From Halothiobacillus sp045689735 (lineage in GTDB: Bacteria > Pseudomonadota > Gammaproteobacteria > Halothiobacillales > Halothiobacillaceae), in assembly GCF_045689735.1 (NCBI RefSeq), contig NZ_CP142685.1, positions 1,922,001 through 1,986,000 on the forward strand: DNA of 64,000 nucleotides, read 5' to 3'. Each line of letters starts with the position of its first letter. The stretch's first letter is position 1. The position numbers were made by a program, and so were the translations under genes. Positions 19,147 through 27,154 of the stretch are shown piece after piece. The notes under the pieces are model-generated. The model was not told the origin of the DNA, searched no databases, and was given only the letters and a program-made list of their open reading frames with translations.

Positions 19147-21021
19147 TCATGAGATGAGCAATCGATTCATCCGCTGCACAAAATCGGCCGCATCCGTCAG
19201 TTGCCCACCCTCAGCCAACGCTGCCTGCCCGAAGATTACCCGCGCATAATCCTCAAACCGCGTCGCATCCTGTTCCGCATCTGCCCGGACGAGGAGCGGG
19301 TGCTGCGCATTGATTTCTAGGATCGGCTTCACGGCGGGCGCAGACTGCCCCATATCCTTCAACAAGCGCTGCAAATGCAGACTCATGTCTTCGTCACTGG
19401 TCACCAGACAGGCCGGGGAATCAACCAGCCGCTTGGATAGCCGCACATCCTCCACCTTCTCCCCCAGCACGGTTTTCAGCCGATTGATCAGCGAATCATC
19501 AACGGCTTTTTGTGCCGGTGATTCTTCTGCAGCATCCTCCAGGCTCAACTCGGCCTTGGTTACCGATTTGAGTTTTTTCCCTTCAAACTCGGTGAGGTGC
19601 GACATGAGCCACTCATCGATTCGATCCCACAGCAAGATCACCTCGATGCCTTTTTTGCGGAAGATTTCCAGATGCGGGGAAGCCATGGCCGCCGTGTACG
19701 AATCGGCGATGATGTAATAAATCTCGTCCTGTCCTTCCTGCAGGCGCCCCACGACATCGTTCAAACCCACCGTCTGTGCATCCGAACCACTCTGCGTGGT
19801 GGCAAAGCGCAGCAAGCCGGCGATTTGCGTGCGGTTCGCAAAATCCTCACCCACGCCTTCTTTCAACACCTGACCAAAGACCGTCCAGAACTTGGCGTAT
19901 TTCTCAGGCTCGTTGGCGGCCATGCCTTCCAACATTCCCAGCACACGCTTGACCGAGCCTTGACGAATCGTGTCGAGAATCTTGTTCGACTGCAGAATCT
20001 CGCGCGAGACATTCAGCGGCAGATCGGCGGAATCGATCACCCCGCGCACAAACCGCAAATAACGCGGCATGAGCTTGTCGGCATCATCCATGATGAATAC
20101 GCGTTTGACATACAACTTGACGCCTTGTTTGGTTTCCCGATCCCAGAGATCGAAGGGTGCCCGCGCCGGCAGGTACAGCAGCGAGATGTATTCGGTTTTA
20201 CCCTCCACCCGGTTGTGCGACCAGGCCAGCGGTGCCTCCCAGTCGTGCCCGACATGCTTGTAGAACTCGATGTACTCCTCGTCGGCGACCTCGGCTTTCG
20301 CCCGAGTCCACAGTGCCTTCGCGTCATTGACCCGCTCCCACTCGACGGTCGTCGACGCATTCTCACCCTCGGCCGCCGTCGCGGATTTCGGCATCTCGAT
20401 CGGGAAGGTGATGTGATCCGAATATTTGCGAATCACGGAGCGCAACCGCCAGTCATTGGCGAATTCGGCATGGTCTTCCCGCAGTTTGAGCTCAATCGTG
20501 GTGCCACGCGCGGCAACCGGCACGGTCTCCAGACTGTATTCCCCTTCACCGCGCGATACCCAGCGCACGCCATGCTCCGGAGCCATCCCGGCGCGGCGCG
20601 TGGTCAGCGTTACCTCTTCTGCCACAATGAAGGCGGAATAAAAGCCCACGCCAAACTGGCCAATCTGCGCCAGATCATTGGCCTTATCCTGCCCAAGTTT
20701 TTCGATAAATGCGCGGGTGCCTGAACGGGCGATGGTTCCGATGTTTTCAATGACCTCATCCCGATTCATGCCGATCCCGTTATCACTCAGCGTGACGGTA
20801 CGCGCCTTCTCGTCAAAACTTACCCGGATCCGCAGCGCATCCTCGCCTTCGTAGAGCGCCTCGTCTGATACGGCTTCAAACCGCAGCTTGTCACAGGCAT
20901 CCGAGGCATTGGAAATCAACTCACGCAGAAAAATCTCCGGGTTGGAATACAGCGAATGGATCATCAGCTGTAACAGCTCTTTGACCTCGGTTTGAAAACC
21001 GCGCACTTCCACTTGACTCAT
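19147..21021 (-). CDS. htpG: Hsp90-family chaperone HtpG
   Basis: Bacterial Hsp90, 624 residues. The N-terminal GHKL ATPase domain shows ELISNASDACDKLRFEA, LSDNGIGMNRDEVIENIGTI and GQFGVGFYSAF. The middle domain follows with DSADLPLNVSREILQ, and the C-terminal dimerisation domain ends RMNRLLIS. The length matches E. coli HtpG (624). It is a single gene with its own terminator. No clear sigma-32 promoter was found in the short gap to the rplS terminator. Confidence 0.97.
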   Translation of the reverse strand: MSQVEVRGFQTEVKELLQLMIHSLYSNPEIFLRELISNASDACDKLRFEAVSDEALYEGEDALRIRVSFDEKARTVTLSDNGIGMNRDEVIENIGTIARSGTRAFIEKLGQDKANDLAQIGQFGVGFYSAFIVAEEVTLTTRRAGMAPEHGVRWVSRGEGEYSLETVPVAARGTTIELKLREDHAEFANDWRLRSVIRKYSDHITFPIEMPKSATAAEGENASTTVEWERVNDAKALWTRAKAEVADEEYIEFYKHVGHDWEAPLAWSHNRVEGKTEYISLLYLPARAPFDLWDRETKQGVKLYVKRVFIMDDADKLMPRYLRFVRGVIDSADLPLNVSREILQSNKILDTIRQGSVKRVLGMLEGMAANEPEKYAKFWTVFGQVLKEGVGEDFANRTQIAGLLRFATTQSGSDAQTVGLNDVVGRLQEGQDEIYYIIADSYTAAMASPHLEIFRKKGIEVILLWDRIDEWLMSHLTEFEGKKLKSVTKAELSLEDAAEESPAQKAVDDSLINRLKTVLGEKVEDVRLSKRLVDSPACLVTSDEDMSLHLQRLLKDMGQSAPAVKPILEINAQHPLLVRADAEQDATRFEDYARVIFGQAALAEGGQLTDAADFVQRMNRLLIS

Positions 21022-21090
21022 CGCGACACACCCTCCAGAAAAATGGCCAAAAAATTGGCTAGAGAATCAGCCAGACAGTTGGCAAAACGA

Positions 21091-21126
21091 AAACACCTCC
21101 GCATCGTGGGGACGCAGAGGTGTTTT
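21091..21126 (-). terminator. Rho-independent terminator of the rpsP-rplS operon
   Basis: 12-bp stem AAACACCTCYGC/GCRGAGGTGTTT with loop around GTCCCCACGAT. On the minus strand it pairs with a U-G wobble and runs into a T-rich tail. It is 58 bp past the rplS stop. Confidence 0.8.
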
Positions 21127-21183
21127 TCAAGAGGGCGATGCGACCGTCGGGCAGCCGCGCTGCCCAAGAGGATCGAGAAAGAC

Positions 21184-21531
21184 TCAGCCCAGTTTTTCGC
21201 GGATACGCGCTTTCTTGCCGGTCAAACCGCGCAGATAGTACAGCTTGGCACGACGCACATCCCCCCGACGCTTCACTTCAATGGATGCGATCGCCGGGCT
21301 GTAGGTCTGGAATACGCGCTCCAAGCCTTCGCCGTAAGAAATTTTGCGCACCGTGAAAGCCGAATTCAGCCCACGGCTCCGTTTGGCAATCACCACACCC
21401 TCAAATGCCTGCAACCGCTCGCGATCGCCTTCCTTAACCTTGACCTGGACGACTACGGTATCGCCCGGTGCGAACGCCGGAATGTCGCGGTTCATCTGTT
21501 CTGCTTCAAGCGCCTGAATGATCTTGTTCAT
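21184..21531 (-). CDS. rplS: Ribosomal protein L19
   Basis: 115 residues, the usual length of bL19, which lies at the interface of the ribosomal subunits. Conserved segments are FAPGDTVVVQVKVKEGDRER, QAFEGVVIAKRSRGLNSAFT, VRKISYGEGLERVF and RRAKLYYLRGLTGKKARIRE. It is the last gene of rpsP-rimM-trmD-rplS, 18 bp after trmD, and is followed by a good terminator. Confidence 0.98.
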   Translation of the reverse strand: MNKIIQALEAEQMNRDIPAFAPGDTVVVQVKVKEGDRERLQAFEGVVIAKRSRGLNSAFTVRKISYGEGLERVFQTYSPAIASIEVKRRGDVRRAKLYYLRGLTGKKARIREKLG

Positions 21532-21549
21532 CTTAAATAACCTACCCAG

Positions 21550-22305
21550 TTACGGTTCGTTCGTCTGCCACGGAGCCTCGGGCGCCCAAGTGGCGGTCAA
21601 TTCTGCACGAGCCCGTGCATCGAGCCCCTGCCCATAAAACAAATCCGGTCGATGGCGCGCGGTATTTTGCACCCGCTGCGACGACCGCCAGGCGTCAATC
21701 GCCCGGTGATTCCCGCCCAGCAAAACGGGCGGCACCCTTTGCCCCGACCAATCTTCGGGTCGCGTGTAATGCGGGTGATCGAGCAGCGCAGCTTCAAACG
21801 AATCCTGCGCCACCGATTCCGCATCCCCGAGCACGCCAGGCAAACGCCGCGCGACCGCATCAATCAACACCATGGCGCCCAGCTCACCGCCCGACAGCAC
21901 ATAGTCACCAATCGAAATCTCGGCGTCGATCAGCCGATCAATCACCCGCTGATCCACCCCTTCGTAACGACCACAGACCAGAACGACGCCTGCCTGCTGC
22001 GCCAAGTCGGCGACCCGATCTCGATCCAGTCGCGCGCCTTGCGGCGACAGCAACCAGACCGGCGCAGACGGCGCCTCCGCTTTTGCCGCCTCGATCGCCG
22101 CCGCCAGCGGCTCCGGCTTGAGCAGCATGCCGGGACCACCGCCGAAGGGACGGTCATCTACCGTGCGATGACGATCCGCCGCGAACATTCGCGGGTTGAT
22201 GGTCTGCAGCGATAACGCGCCGCGCTCAACGGCCACCCGAGGCATGCCACTCTGGGCAACCGCCTCGACCAGCTCCGGGAACAGGGTCACGACAGTGATC
22301 TTCAA
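21550..22305 (-). CDS. trmD: tRNA (guanine-N1)-methyltransferase TrmD
   Basis: Makes m1G37 in tRNAs, which prevents frameshifting. The 251-residue SPOUT enzyme shows TLFPELVEAV, DRHRTVDDRPFGGGPGMLL, VVLVCGRYEGVDQRVID, ISIGDYVLSGGELGAMV (the knotted AdoMet site) and HPHYTRPEDWSG. The start is TTG (codons TTG AAG ATC), with GGAGG 7 bases upstream; no in-frame ATG is near. It lies between rimM and rplS, 33 and 18 bp from each. Confidence 0.97.
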   Translation of the reverse strand: MKITVVTLFPELVEAVAQSGMPRVAVERGALSLQTINPRMFAADRHRTVDDRPFGGGPGMLLKPEPLAAAIEAAKAEAPSAPVWLLSPQGARLDRDRVADLAQQAGVVLVCGRYEGVDQRVIDRLIDAEISIGDYVLSGGELGAMVLIDAVARRLPGVLGDAESVAQDSFEAALLDHPHYTRPEDWSGQRVPPVLLGGNHRAIDAWRSSQRVQNTARHRPDLFYGQGLDARARAELTATWAPEAPWQTNEP

Positions 22306-22338
22306 CCACCATCCTCCGTCACGCCCGTGAGCGATCCA

Positions 22339-22905
22339 TCAGAACTCCGGATCCCAATCCGCCACTATGCGCCGATTCGCGACATCGATGGCCACCAACA
22401 CCTCTCCGGGAATAAAGGGAATCAACCGCTCCCGCTCCCCCTCGACAACCAGCACATCATTCGCACCGGTCTCGAGCAATTCGCGCACCACGCCGAGGTC
22501 TTGACCCTGCACATGCTGCACCTGGCAACCGATCAAGTCTCGCCAGTAATATTCTCCCGCAGCGGGCTGCGGCAGGGCATCGGCGCCAATCGCAATCGTC
22601 GCCCCCGTCAAAAGCTCCGCAGCTTCCCGCTGATCCACCCCTTTAAGCTTGACAATCAACCCGTTGCCTTGCACAGCAAAACGAGCGACCTCAAGCCAAC
22701 GAGGCGATTGCCCCGGCTGCCGGGGCGAAACCCACCAACGACGGTATTGGGTCAGCCCATCAGCCGGGCGGGTGTGGGAATAAACCCAACACCAGCCTTT
22801 CACCCCAAACGCTTTACCGAGTTCGCCGATCGTGACCGGCGCCTCTGGCGCAGCCGCAGTCAACGACGCATCAGCCCGCAGCAGCAGCCTGCTTGCGGCT
22901 TTCAC
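22339..22905 (-). CDS. rimM: Ribosome maturation factor RimM
   Basis: Assists 30S maturation around the 16S 3' domain. The RimM N-terminal beta barrel shows TIGELGKAFGVKGWCWVYS and GLIVKLKGVDQREAAELL; the PRC barrel shows EYYWRDLIGCQVQ, ETGANDVLVVEG and the end VADWDPEF. The start is uncertain. GTG at 22905 overlaps rpsP by 35 bp. TTG at 22863, just after the rpsP stop, gives 174 residues and aligns better with the E. coli N-terminus (LTAxAP). Neither has a clear ribosome site, suggesting translational coupling to rpsP. Confidence 0.92.
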   Translation of the reverse strand: MKAASRLLLRADASLTAAAPEAPVTIGELGKAFGVKGWCWVYSHTRPADGLTQYRRWWVSPRQPGQSPRWLEVARFAVQGNGLIVKLKGVDQREAAELLTGATIAIGADALPQPAAGEYYWRDLIGCQVQHVQGQDLGVVRELLETGANDVLVVEGERERLIPFIPGEVLVAIDVANRRIVADWDPEF

Positions 22906-23134
22906 GAATCAGCGCCGCCACGCGATCGCTCGGCTGAGCGCCATGCCCAACCCAATGCTGCACGCGCGCGTCATCCAACTGCAGGCGAACTTCCTGCCCC
23001 CGAGCGACGGGGTTGAAGAAACCCACCCGCTCAATGTACGCGCCGCTGTCGCGGGCATTGCGGCTGTCGGTGACGACAACATGATAAAACGGGCGCTTTT
23101 TGGCGCCGGTACGCGCTAATCGGATGGATACCAT
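22871..23134 (-). CDS. rpsP: Ribosomal protein S16
   Basis: 87 residues, standard for bS16. MVSIRLARTGAKKRPFYHVV is the conserved N-terminus, followed by DSRNARDSGAYIERVGFFNP and VGHGAQPSDRVAALI. The true start is this Met at 23134; the open frame runs 12 residues further without support. It is the first gene of the rpsP-rimM-trmD-rplS operon. A possible promoter -10 (TAGAAT, minus strand, 23216-23221) lies 82 bp upstream. Confidence 0.96.
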   Translation of the reverse strand: MVSIRLARTGAKKRPFYHVVVTDSRNARDSGAYIERVGFFNPVARGQEVRLQLDDARVQHWVGHGAQPSDRVAALIRESRKQAAAAG

Positions 23135-23215
23135 CGGAATGTCCTGTGTCACTCTGAACGGGCGGCGCATCCCGCGTTGAGCAGGGCGCCGCGCATTTAA
23201 AAATCAAGGCGCGTG

Positions 23216-23245
23216 ATTCTACGCATTTTTTTTTCGAAAATAAAG
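23216..23245 (-). promoter_or_regulatory. Possible rpsP promoter
   Basis: On the minus strand TAGAAT (23216-23221) is preceded by an A-rich spacer and a weak -35 resembling TTTATT at 17-bp distance. The 90-bp gap between purA and rpsP is AT-rich, unlike its surroundings. The -10 is good; the -35 is weak. Confidence 0.35.
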
Positions 23246-23261
23246 CGTTGGCGAAAATTTT

Positions 23262-24563
23262 TTACGACTGGCTATCGTAAGGGTGCCGTAACACGATGGT
23301 TTCGTCACGATCCGGCCCCGTGGATATGATATCGACCGGCACGCCGACCAGCTGTTCGATGCGCTCGATATAGCGCCGGGCAGCGGCGGGGAGTTCATCC
23401 AAGGCTCGCACACCCAAGGTGGACTCCTGCCAACCCGAGACCGTTTCATAAACCGGCACGCAACGGGCGTAGGTTTCCGCACTGAGTGGTGCCGTCGATA
23501 CCGGCTGCCCGTCCATCTCATAGCCTACACAGATGCGAATCTGCTCGATGCCATCCAACACATCGAGCTTGGTCAGACACAGGCCGGAAATACTGTTGAT
23601 TTCCACCGCGCGGCGGAGCGCCACAGCATCGAACCAGCCACAGCGGCGAGGACGCCCCGTGGTGGCGCCCACTTCGCGCCCTTTGACTGCCAGGTGCTGC
23701 CCGATATCGTCATCCAACTCCGTGGGGAAGGGGCCGCCCCCGACGCGGGTGGTGTACGCCTTGGTAATGCCCAAAACATAGTCCAATTCCAGCGGCCCGA
23801 CCCCCGACCCCGTACACGCGCCCCCCGCCGTCGTGTTCGACGAGGTGACATAAGGATAGGTGCCGTGGTCGATGTCCAGCAGGGTACCCTGGGCACCTTC
23901 GAACATGAGATTGGCTCCGGCACGACGCAAGGCCACGAGCCGACTGGGGACATCGCCCACCATCGGCGCGAGGATTTCAGCCTGTGCGAGCACCTGATCG
24001 AGCACCTGCTGAAAGTCGATGGTTTCGGCGTGAAAATACTGCCGCAGAACGAAGTTATGAAAATCCAGCACTTCGCCCAGCTTGGCGGCCAGCCGCTCCC
24101 GATGAAAAATATCTTCGAGCCGAATGGCGCGACGAGCCACTTTGTCCTCGTAAGCAGGGCCAATACCTCTGCCGGTCGTACCAATTTTGGCCGCCCCGCG
24201 CGCGATTTCCCGCGCCTGATCCAGGGCGACATGATAGGGCAGGATCAACGGGCAGGCTTCGGAAAGCAGCAAGCGATCCCGCGCGGGCACCCCTTCGGCC
24301 TCCAGCGCCTGCATCTCGCGGATCAGGGCATCCGGCGATAACACGACCCCGTTGCCAATCAGACATTGCACATTCTCACGCAGCACGCCGGATGGAATCA
24401 GATGCAAAACCGTTTTCTTGCCCCCGATGACCAGCGTATGCCCCGCATTGTGCCCCCCCTGAAACCGCACCACCGCTTCGGCACGCTCCGTCAGAAGATC
24501 GACGATCTTACCTTTACCCTCATCGCCCCATTGGGAGCCGAGGACGACCACACTTTTACCCAT
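23262..24563 (-). CDS. purA: Adenylosuccinate synthetase
   Basis: Joins IMP and aspartate with GTP in AMP synthesis. The 433 residues begin with the P-loop VVLGSQWGDEGKGKIVDLL, then RFQGGHNAGHTLV (catalytic His), IGTTGRGIGPAYEDK, EGAQGTLLDIDHGTYPYVTS, VGGGPFPTE and GATTGRPRRCGWFD. Length is normal. The start overlaps the hisZ 3' end by 8 bp, forming a hisZ-purA unit as in many gammaproteobacteria. Confidence 0.98.
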   Translation of the reverse strand: MGKSVVVLGSQWGDEGKGKIVDLLTERAEAVVRFQGGHNAGHTLVIGGKKTVLHLIPSGVLRENVQCLIGNGVVLSPDALIREMQALEAEGVPARDRLLLSEACPLILPYHVALDQAREIARGAAKIGTTGRGIGPAYEDKVARRAIRLEDIFHRERLAAKLGEVLDFHNFVLRQYFHAETIDFQQVLDQVLAQAEILAPMVGDVPSRLVALRRAGANLMFEGAQGTLLDIDHGTYPYVTSSNTTAGGACTGSGVGPLELDYVLGITKAYTTRVGGGPFPTELDDDIGQHLAVKGREVGATTGRPRRCGWFDAVALRRAVEINSISGLCLTKLDVLDGIEQIRICVGYEMDGQPVSTAPLSAETYARCVPVYETVSGWQESTLGVRALDELPAAARRYIERIEQLVGVPVDIISTGPDRDETIVLRHPYDSQS

Positions 24564-25749
24564 GATTGGAATTCTCGATTAACTGCCAGGAAGAGTCGTC
24601 GGACGCCCGCACCAATTGGCAGGCCTCCGCAGGAATCGGCTGCGCGGTCATGACGACGACCCGCCCCTCGGCACGCAACGCGGCCACGCGCGCGCGCAAG
24701 GCGGTGTCTTGATAGTCTGCGGGCGCATAAATGGGCACCGGCGCGGCGGCTTCAACGGGGGCAAAACGCAACAATTCGCGCACATCCGTCGAAAAGCCGG
24801 TCGCCGGCCGCGCACGCCCGAAAACCGCCCCGATGTCGTCATACCGGCCGCCCCGCGCCAACTCTCGCCCGACGCCCCGCGCATAGGCGGCAAACACCAA
24901 CCCGGTCTGGTAGTGGTACCCGTGCAGTTCAGCCAAATCGATCAGCACAGTGACGGCTGCGTGATGCGCCGCAATCACGGCAGCCACCTGATTCAAGCGA
25001 TCCAAACCATCCCGGACGGCAGCAGACACCATCGAACCCAGTGCGGCTCGTGCGCGGGGCAGCACCTCATTCCAGACGCCATTGAGATCCAGCAAAGCCA
25101 GCAGGGCAGTTTGTACCGCAGGACTCACGGATGCCGCCTGCAACACGGCCAGCAAATCCCCTCGGGATTTTCTTTGCAACGCATCGCGTGCCGCTTCTTC
25201 CTGCGCGGCTGTCAGCCCGGCCTCCGCCGCCAACGCACCAAAAATATCCACATGCCCTAAATCCAGTACCAGTTCAGGCACCCCGGCATCCCGCAGCACA
25301 TCCAGCATAAGTTCGATGATTTCGAGATCACCTTCCACCCCGCCGACGCCATACAATTCAGCGCCCACCTGCATGGGTGTGCGACTCCCCCCCAACCCGT
25401 CGGGGCGCGCCCGCACCACGGTTCCGAGGTAACACAAACGCCGCTCGGCCACCGTGGGCAAACTGTGCGCATCAATCCGGGCAATTTGCGGCGTCATGTC
25501 CGCCCGCAAACCCAAAGACCGCCCCGTGACGCCGTCAGTCATGGTCAGCGTATCCAGCGCCAGATCGCGTCCCGCACCCACGAGCAGGGAATCGACAAAT
25601 TCCACGATGGGCGGAATGACCAACTGGTAACCGTGCTGCGCGAACTGCGCCAACAACCGGGCACGCAGCGCCTCAACGCGCCGCGCCTGATCGGGCAGCA
25701 ACTCATCGATGCCCGCAGGTAATGCCCATCGCGACAGGGTATGTGACAT
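24556..25749 (-). CDS. hisZ: ATP phosphoribosyltransferase regulatory subunit HisZ
   Basis: A class II aminoacyl-tRNA-synthetase-like protein of 397 residues that works with short-form HisG in the first step of histidine synthesis. Visible are GIDELLPDQARRVEALRARL, LGLRADMTPQIARID, RLCYLGTVVRA, GAELYGVGGVEGDLEII and LARGGRYDDIGAVFGR. It lacks the C-terminal anticodon domain of HisRS, which separates HisZ from HisS. A terminator and a repeat element separate it from the upstream hfl genes, so hisZ-purA is probably its own unit. It implies a short hisG elsewhere. Confidence 0.93.
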   Translation of the reverse strand: MSHTLSRWALPAGIDELLPDQARRVEALRARLLAQFAQHGYQLVIPPIVEFVDSLLVGAGRDLALDTLTMTDGVTGRSLGLRADMTPQIARIDAHSLPTVAERRLCYLGTVVRARPDGLGGSRTPMQVGAELYGVGGVEGDLEIIELMLDVLRDAGVPELVLDLGHVDIFGALAAEAGLTAAQEEAARDALQRKSRGDLLAVLQAASVSPAVQTALLALLDLNGVWNEVLPRARAALGSMVSAAVRDGLDRLNQVAAVIAAHHAAVTVLIDLAELHGYHYQTGLVFAAYARGVGRELARGGRYDDIGAVFGRARPATGFSTDVRELLRFAPVEAAAPVPIYAPADYQDTALRARVAALRAEGRVVVMTAQPIPAEACQLVRASDDSSWQLIENSNHG

Positions 25750-25813
25750 AGCAGTTTCTCATACAAACCGGCGGCCGCATCAGGCCACACGGGGCGATCG
25801 GCGAACCGATCAT

Positions 25814-25835
25814 AAAAAACCCAGGCATTGCCTGG
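25814..25835 (-). terminator. Rho-independent terminator after the hflK-hflC-DUF2065 unit
   Basis: Minus strand: CCAGGC-AAT-GCCTGG, then GTTTTTT (the A run is at 25814-25819). It lies 220 bp past the DUF2065 stop and 65 bp before hisZ. The repeat element at 25844-25995 therefore falls inside the 3' untranslated region. Confidence 0.85.
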
Positions 25836-25843
25836 AGACCTAA

Positions 25844-25995
25844 GGAAGCGCTGATTAAATCAGCGCTTCCCGCTTGGGGCAGGATGCCCCAACACGAACA
25901 ACGACATAAGTCGTTGATTCGTGAAGACCGTCGCGGACATGTGCCGCGACGAGGCTTGCTGAATAAATCCATGAATGGATTTATTCAGTGCTTCC
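25844..25995. repeat. 152-bp composite hairpin element with inverted-repeat ends (copy C, fullest copy)
   Basis: This fills most of the 300-bp gap between the DUF2065 gene and hisZ. It holds five hairpins in a row. They are 25844-25870 (13-bp perfect arms, GGAAGCGCTGATT), 25874-25892 (TTGGGGC/GCCCCAA), 25893-25923 (CACGAACAACGAC arm), 25930-25950 (GTCGCGG/CCGCGAC) and 25959-25988 (14-bp perfect arms, CTGAATAAATCCAT). The outer 18 bases at the two ends are inverted copies of each other with 16 of 18 identical. Parts recur at 7263, 17851 and 34580. No clear target duplication is seen, and the rest of the gap holds only the terminator. Confidence 0.75.
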
Positions 25996-26054
25996 CTACG
26001 TACATTCCAATCAACGAGTGATGTCGGTGCCGCATCGAGGCATCCGTGACTTAA

Positions 26055-26237
26055 TCACCAACGCACGAACGCCACCAGACCGGCACCGACGACCAGCAAG
26101 ACCAGTGCCACCCCACGGAGCGCTTGATCCGACAGGGCGCTCAGTCGAGCCGCCATGGCCCGATATTGCGCCGGGCTGATAAAAGGCAAAACCGCCTCGA
26201 TAATCAACACCAGTCCAAGCACCTGCCAGCCATTCAT
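26055..26237 (-). CDS. DUF2065 small membrane protein (YjeT-like)
   Basis: 60 residues with two hydrophobic helices: LGLVLIIEAVLPFISP near the N-terminus and VALVLLVVGAGLVAFV at the C-terminus. Size, topology and position directly after hflC match DUF2065/YjeT, a small inner-membrane protein of unknown role. The ATG at 26237 is preferred; a GTG three codons upstream is possible. It is 23 bp after hflC and is the last gene of that unit. Confidence 0.8.
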   Translation of the reverse strand: MNGWQVLGLVLIIEAVLPFISPAQYRAMAARLSALSDQALRGVALVLLVVGAGLVAFVRW

Positions 26238-26260
26238 CCCGCTCACTCTGGCCGCCTGGC

Positions 26261-27154
26261 TCAGTGCTTACCACCCGCCACCGCCGCCGCCGGATTCGGG
26301 GCATCGAAATAGCGGAAGAACGGGCTGGTTGGACTGAGCACAAAGGTATCGCCACCGCGATCAAACGCCTGTTTGTAGGCTTCGAGGCTGCGGTAGAACG
26401 AGAAAAACTTGGGATCCTGCGCGTAGGCTTTGGCATAGGTCGCCGCTGCCGCCGCATCCCCAGCGCCTCGAATCTCCGCCGCCTGACGGTTGGCTTCCGC
26501 GAGAATCACCGCACGCTGACGATCCGCATCCGCCGTAATTTTCTTGGCTTGCTCCTCACCGCGCGAACGGATCGACTGGGCAAACGCAAAACGCTCTTTT
26601 TCCATCCGCTGATACACGGAGCGGCGAACCTCCTGCGGCAGTTCAATCTGCATGATCCGCACATCGGAGATTTTTACACCCAGACTGTCAATGGCGGTGT
26701 TCGTGGTCTGGATGACGGTTTTCATGAAAATATCCCGATCGCCCGCCACCACCTGATTCACGGTGCGACTGGAAATCTGGCTTTTCATGGCATCCCGCAC
26801 GATCTGATCCATCCGGCTCATCGCCACCCGCTCATCGCCCCGGGTCGCCTTGTAGTAGGCCACCGGGTTTTCGATCTGCCACTTGATGTAGTAATCGATG
26901 ACCAGGTTCTTCTTTTCACTGGTCAGAAACCGCTCGGGCTGGGAAGTGAGGGTTTGCACGCGCTTATCGAACAACCGCACGCTGTTGATCACCGGCCACT
27001 TGAAGTGCAAGCCCGGACCATAATGGTCGCCAACGATTTCCCCCAGACGAAACTTCAGGGCGCTCTGGTACTGTTTCACCTCAAAAGTCGCGGTGGAAAA
27101 ACCCAAGGCCAGCAGCACCAGCGCCGGCAAAACAATGCGTTGAATCAGGCTCAT
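26261..27154 (-). CDS. hflC: FtsH protease modulator HflC
   Basis: An inner-membrane SPFH/prohibitin protein of 297 residues that forms a complex with HflK around the FtsH protease. It has an N-terminal transmembrane helix (RIVLPALVLLALGFSTA), the SPFH domain from EVKQYQSALKFRLGEIV to about residue 190, and a helical segment rich in Ala/Arg/Glu with ITADADRQRAVILAEA. The end carries FSFYRSLEAYKQAF and VLSPTSPFFRYF, typical of HflC. Its start overlaps the hflK stop by 4 bp. Confidence 0.96.
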   Translation of the reverse strand: MSLIQRIVLPALVLLALGFSTATFEVKQYQSALKFRLGEIVGDHYGPGLHFKWPVINSVRLFDKRVQTLTSQPERFLTSEKKNLVIDYYIKWQIENPVAYYKATRGDERVAMSRMDQIVRDAMKSQISSRTVNQVVAGDRDIFMKTVIQTTNTAIDSLGVKISDVRIMQIELPQEVRRSVYQRMEKERFAFAQSIRSRGEEQAKKITADADRQRAVILAEANRQAAEIRGAGDAAAAATYAKAYAQDPKFFSFYRSLEAYKQAFDRGGDTFVLSPTSPFFRYFDAPNPAAAVAGGKH

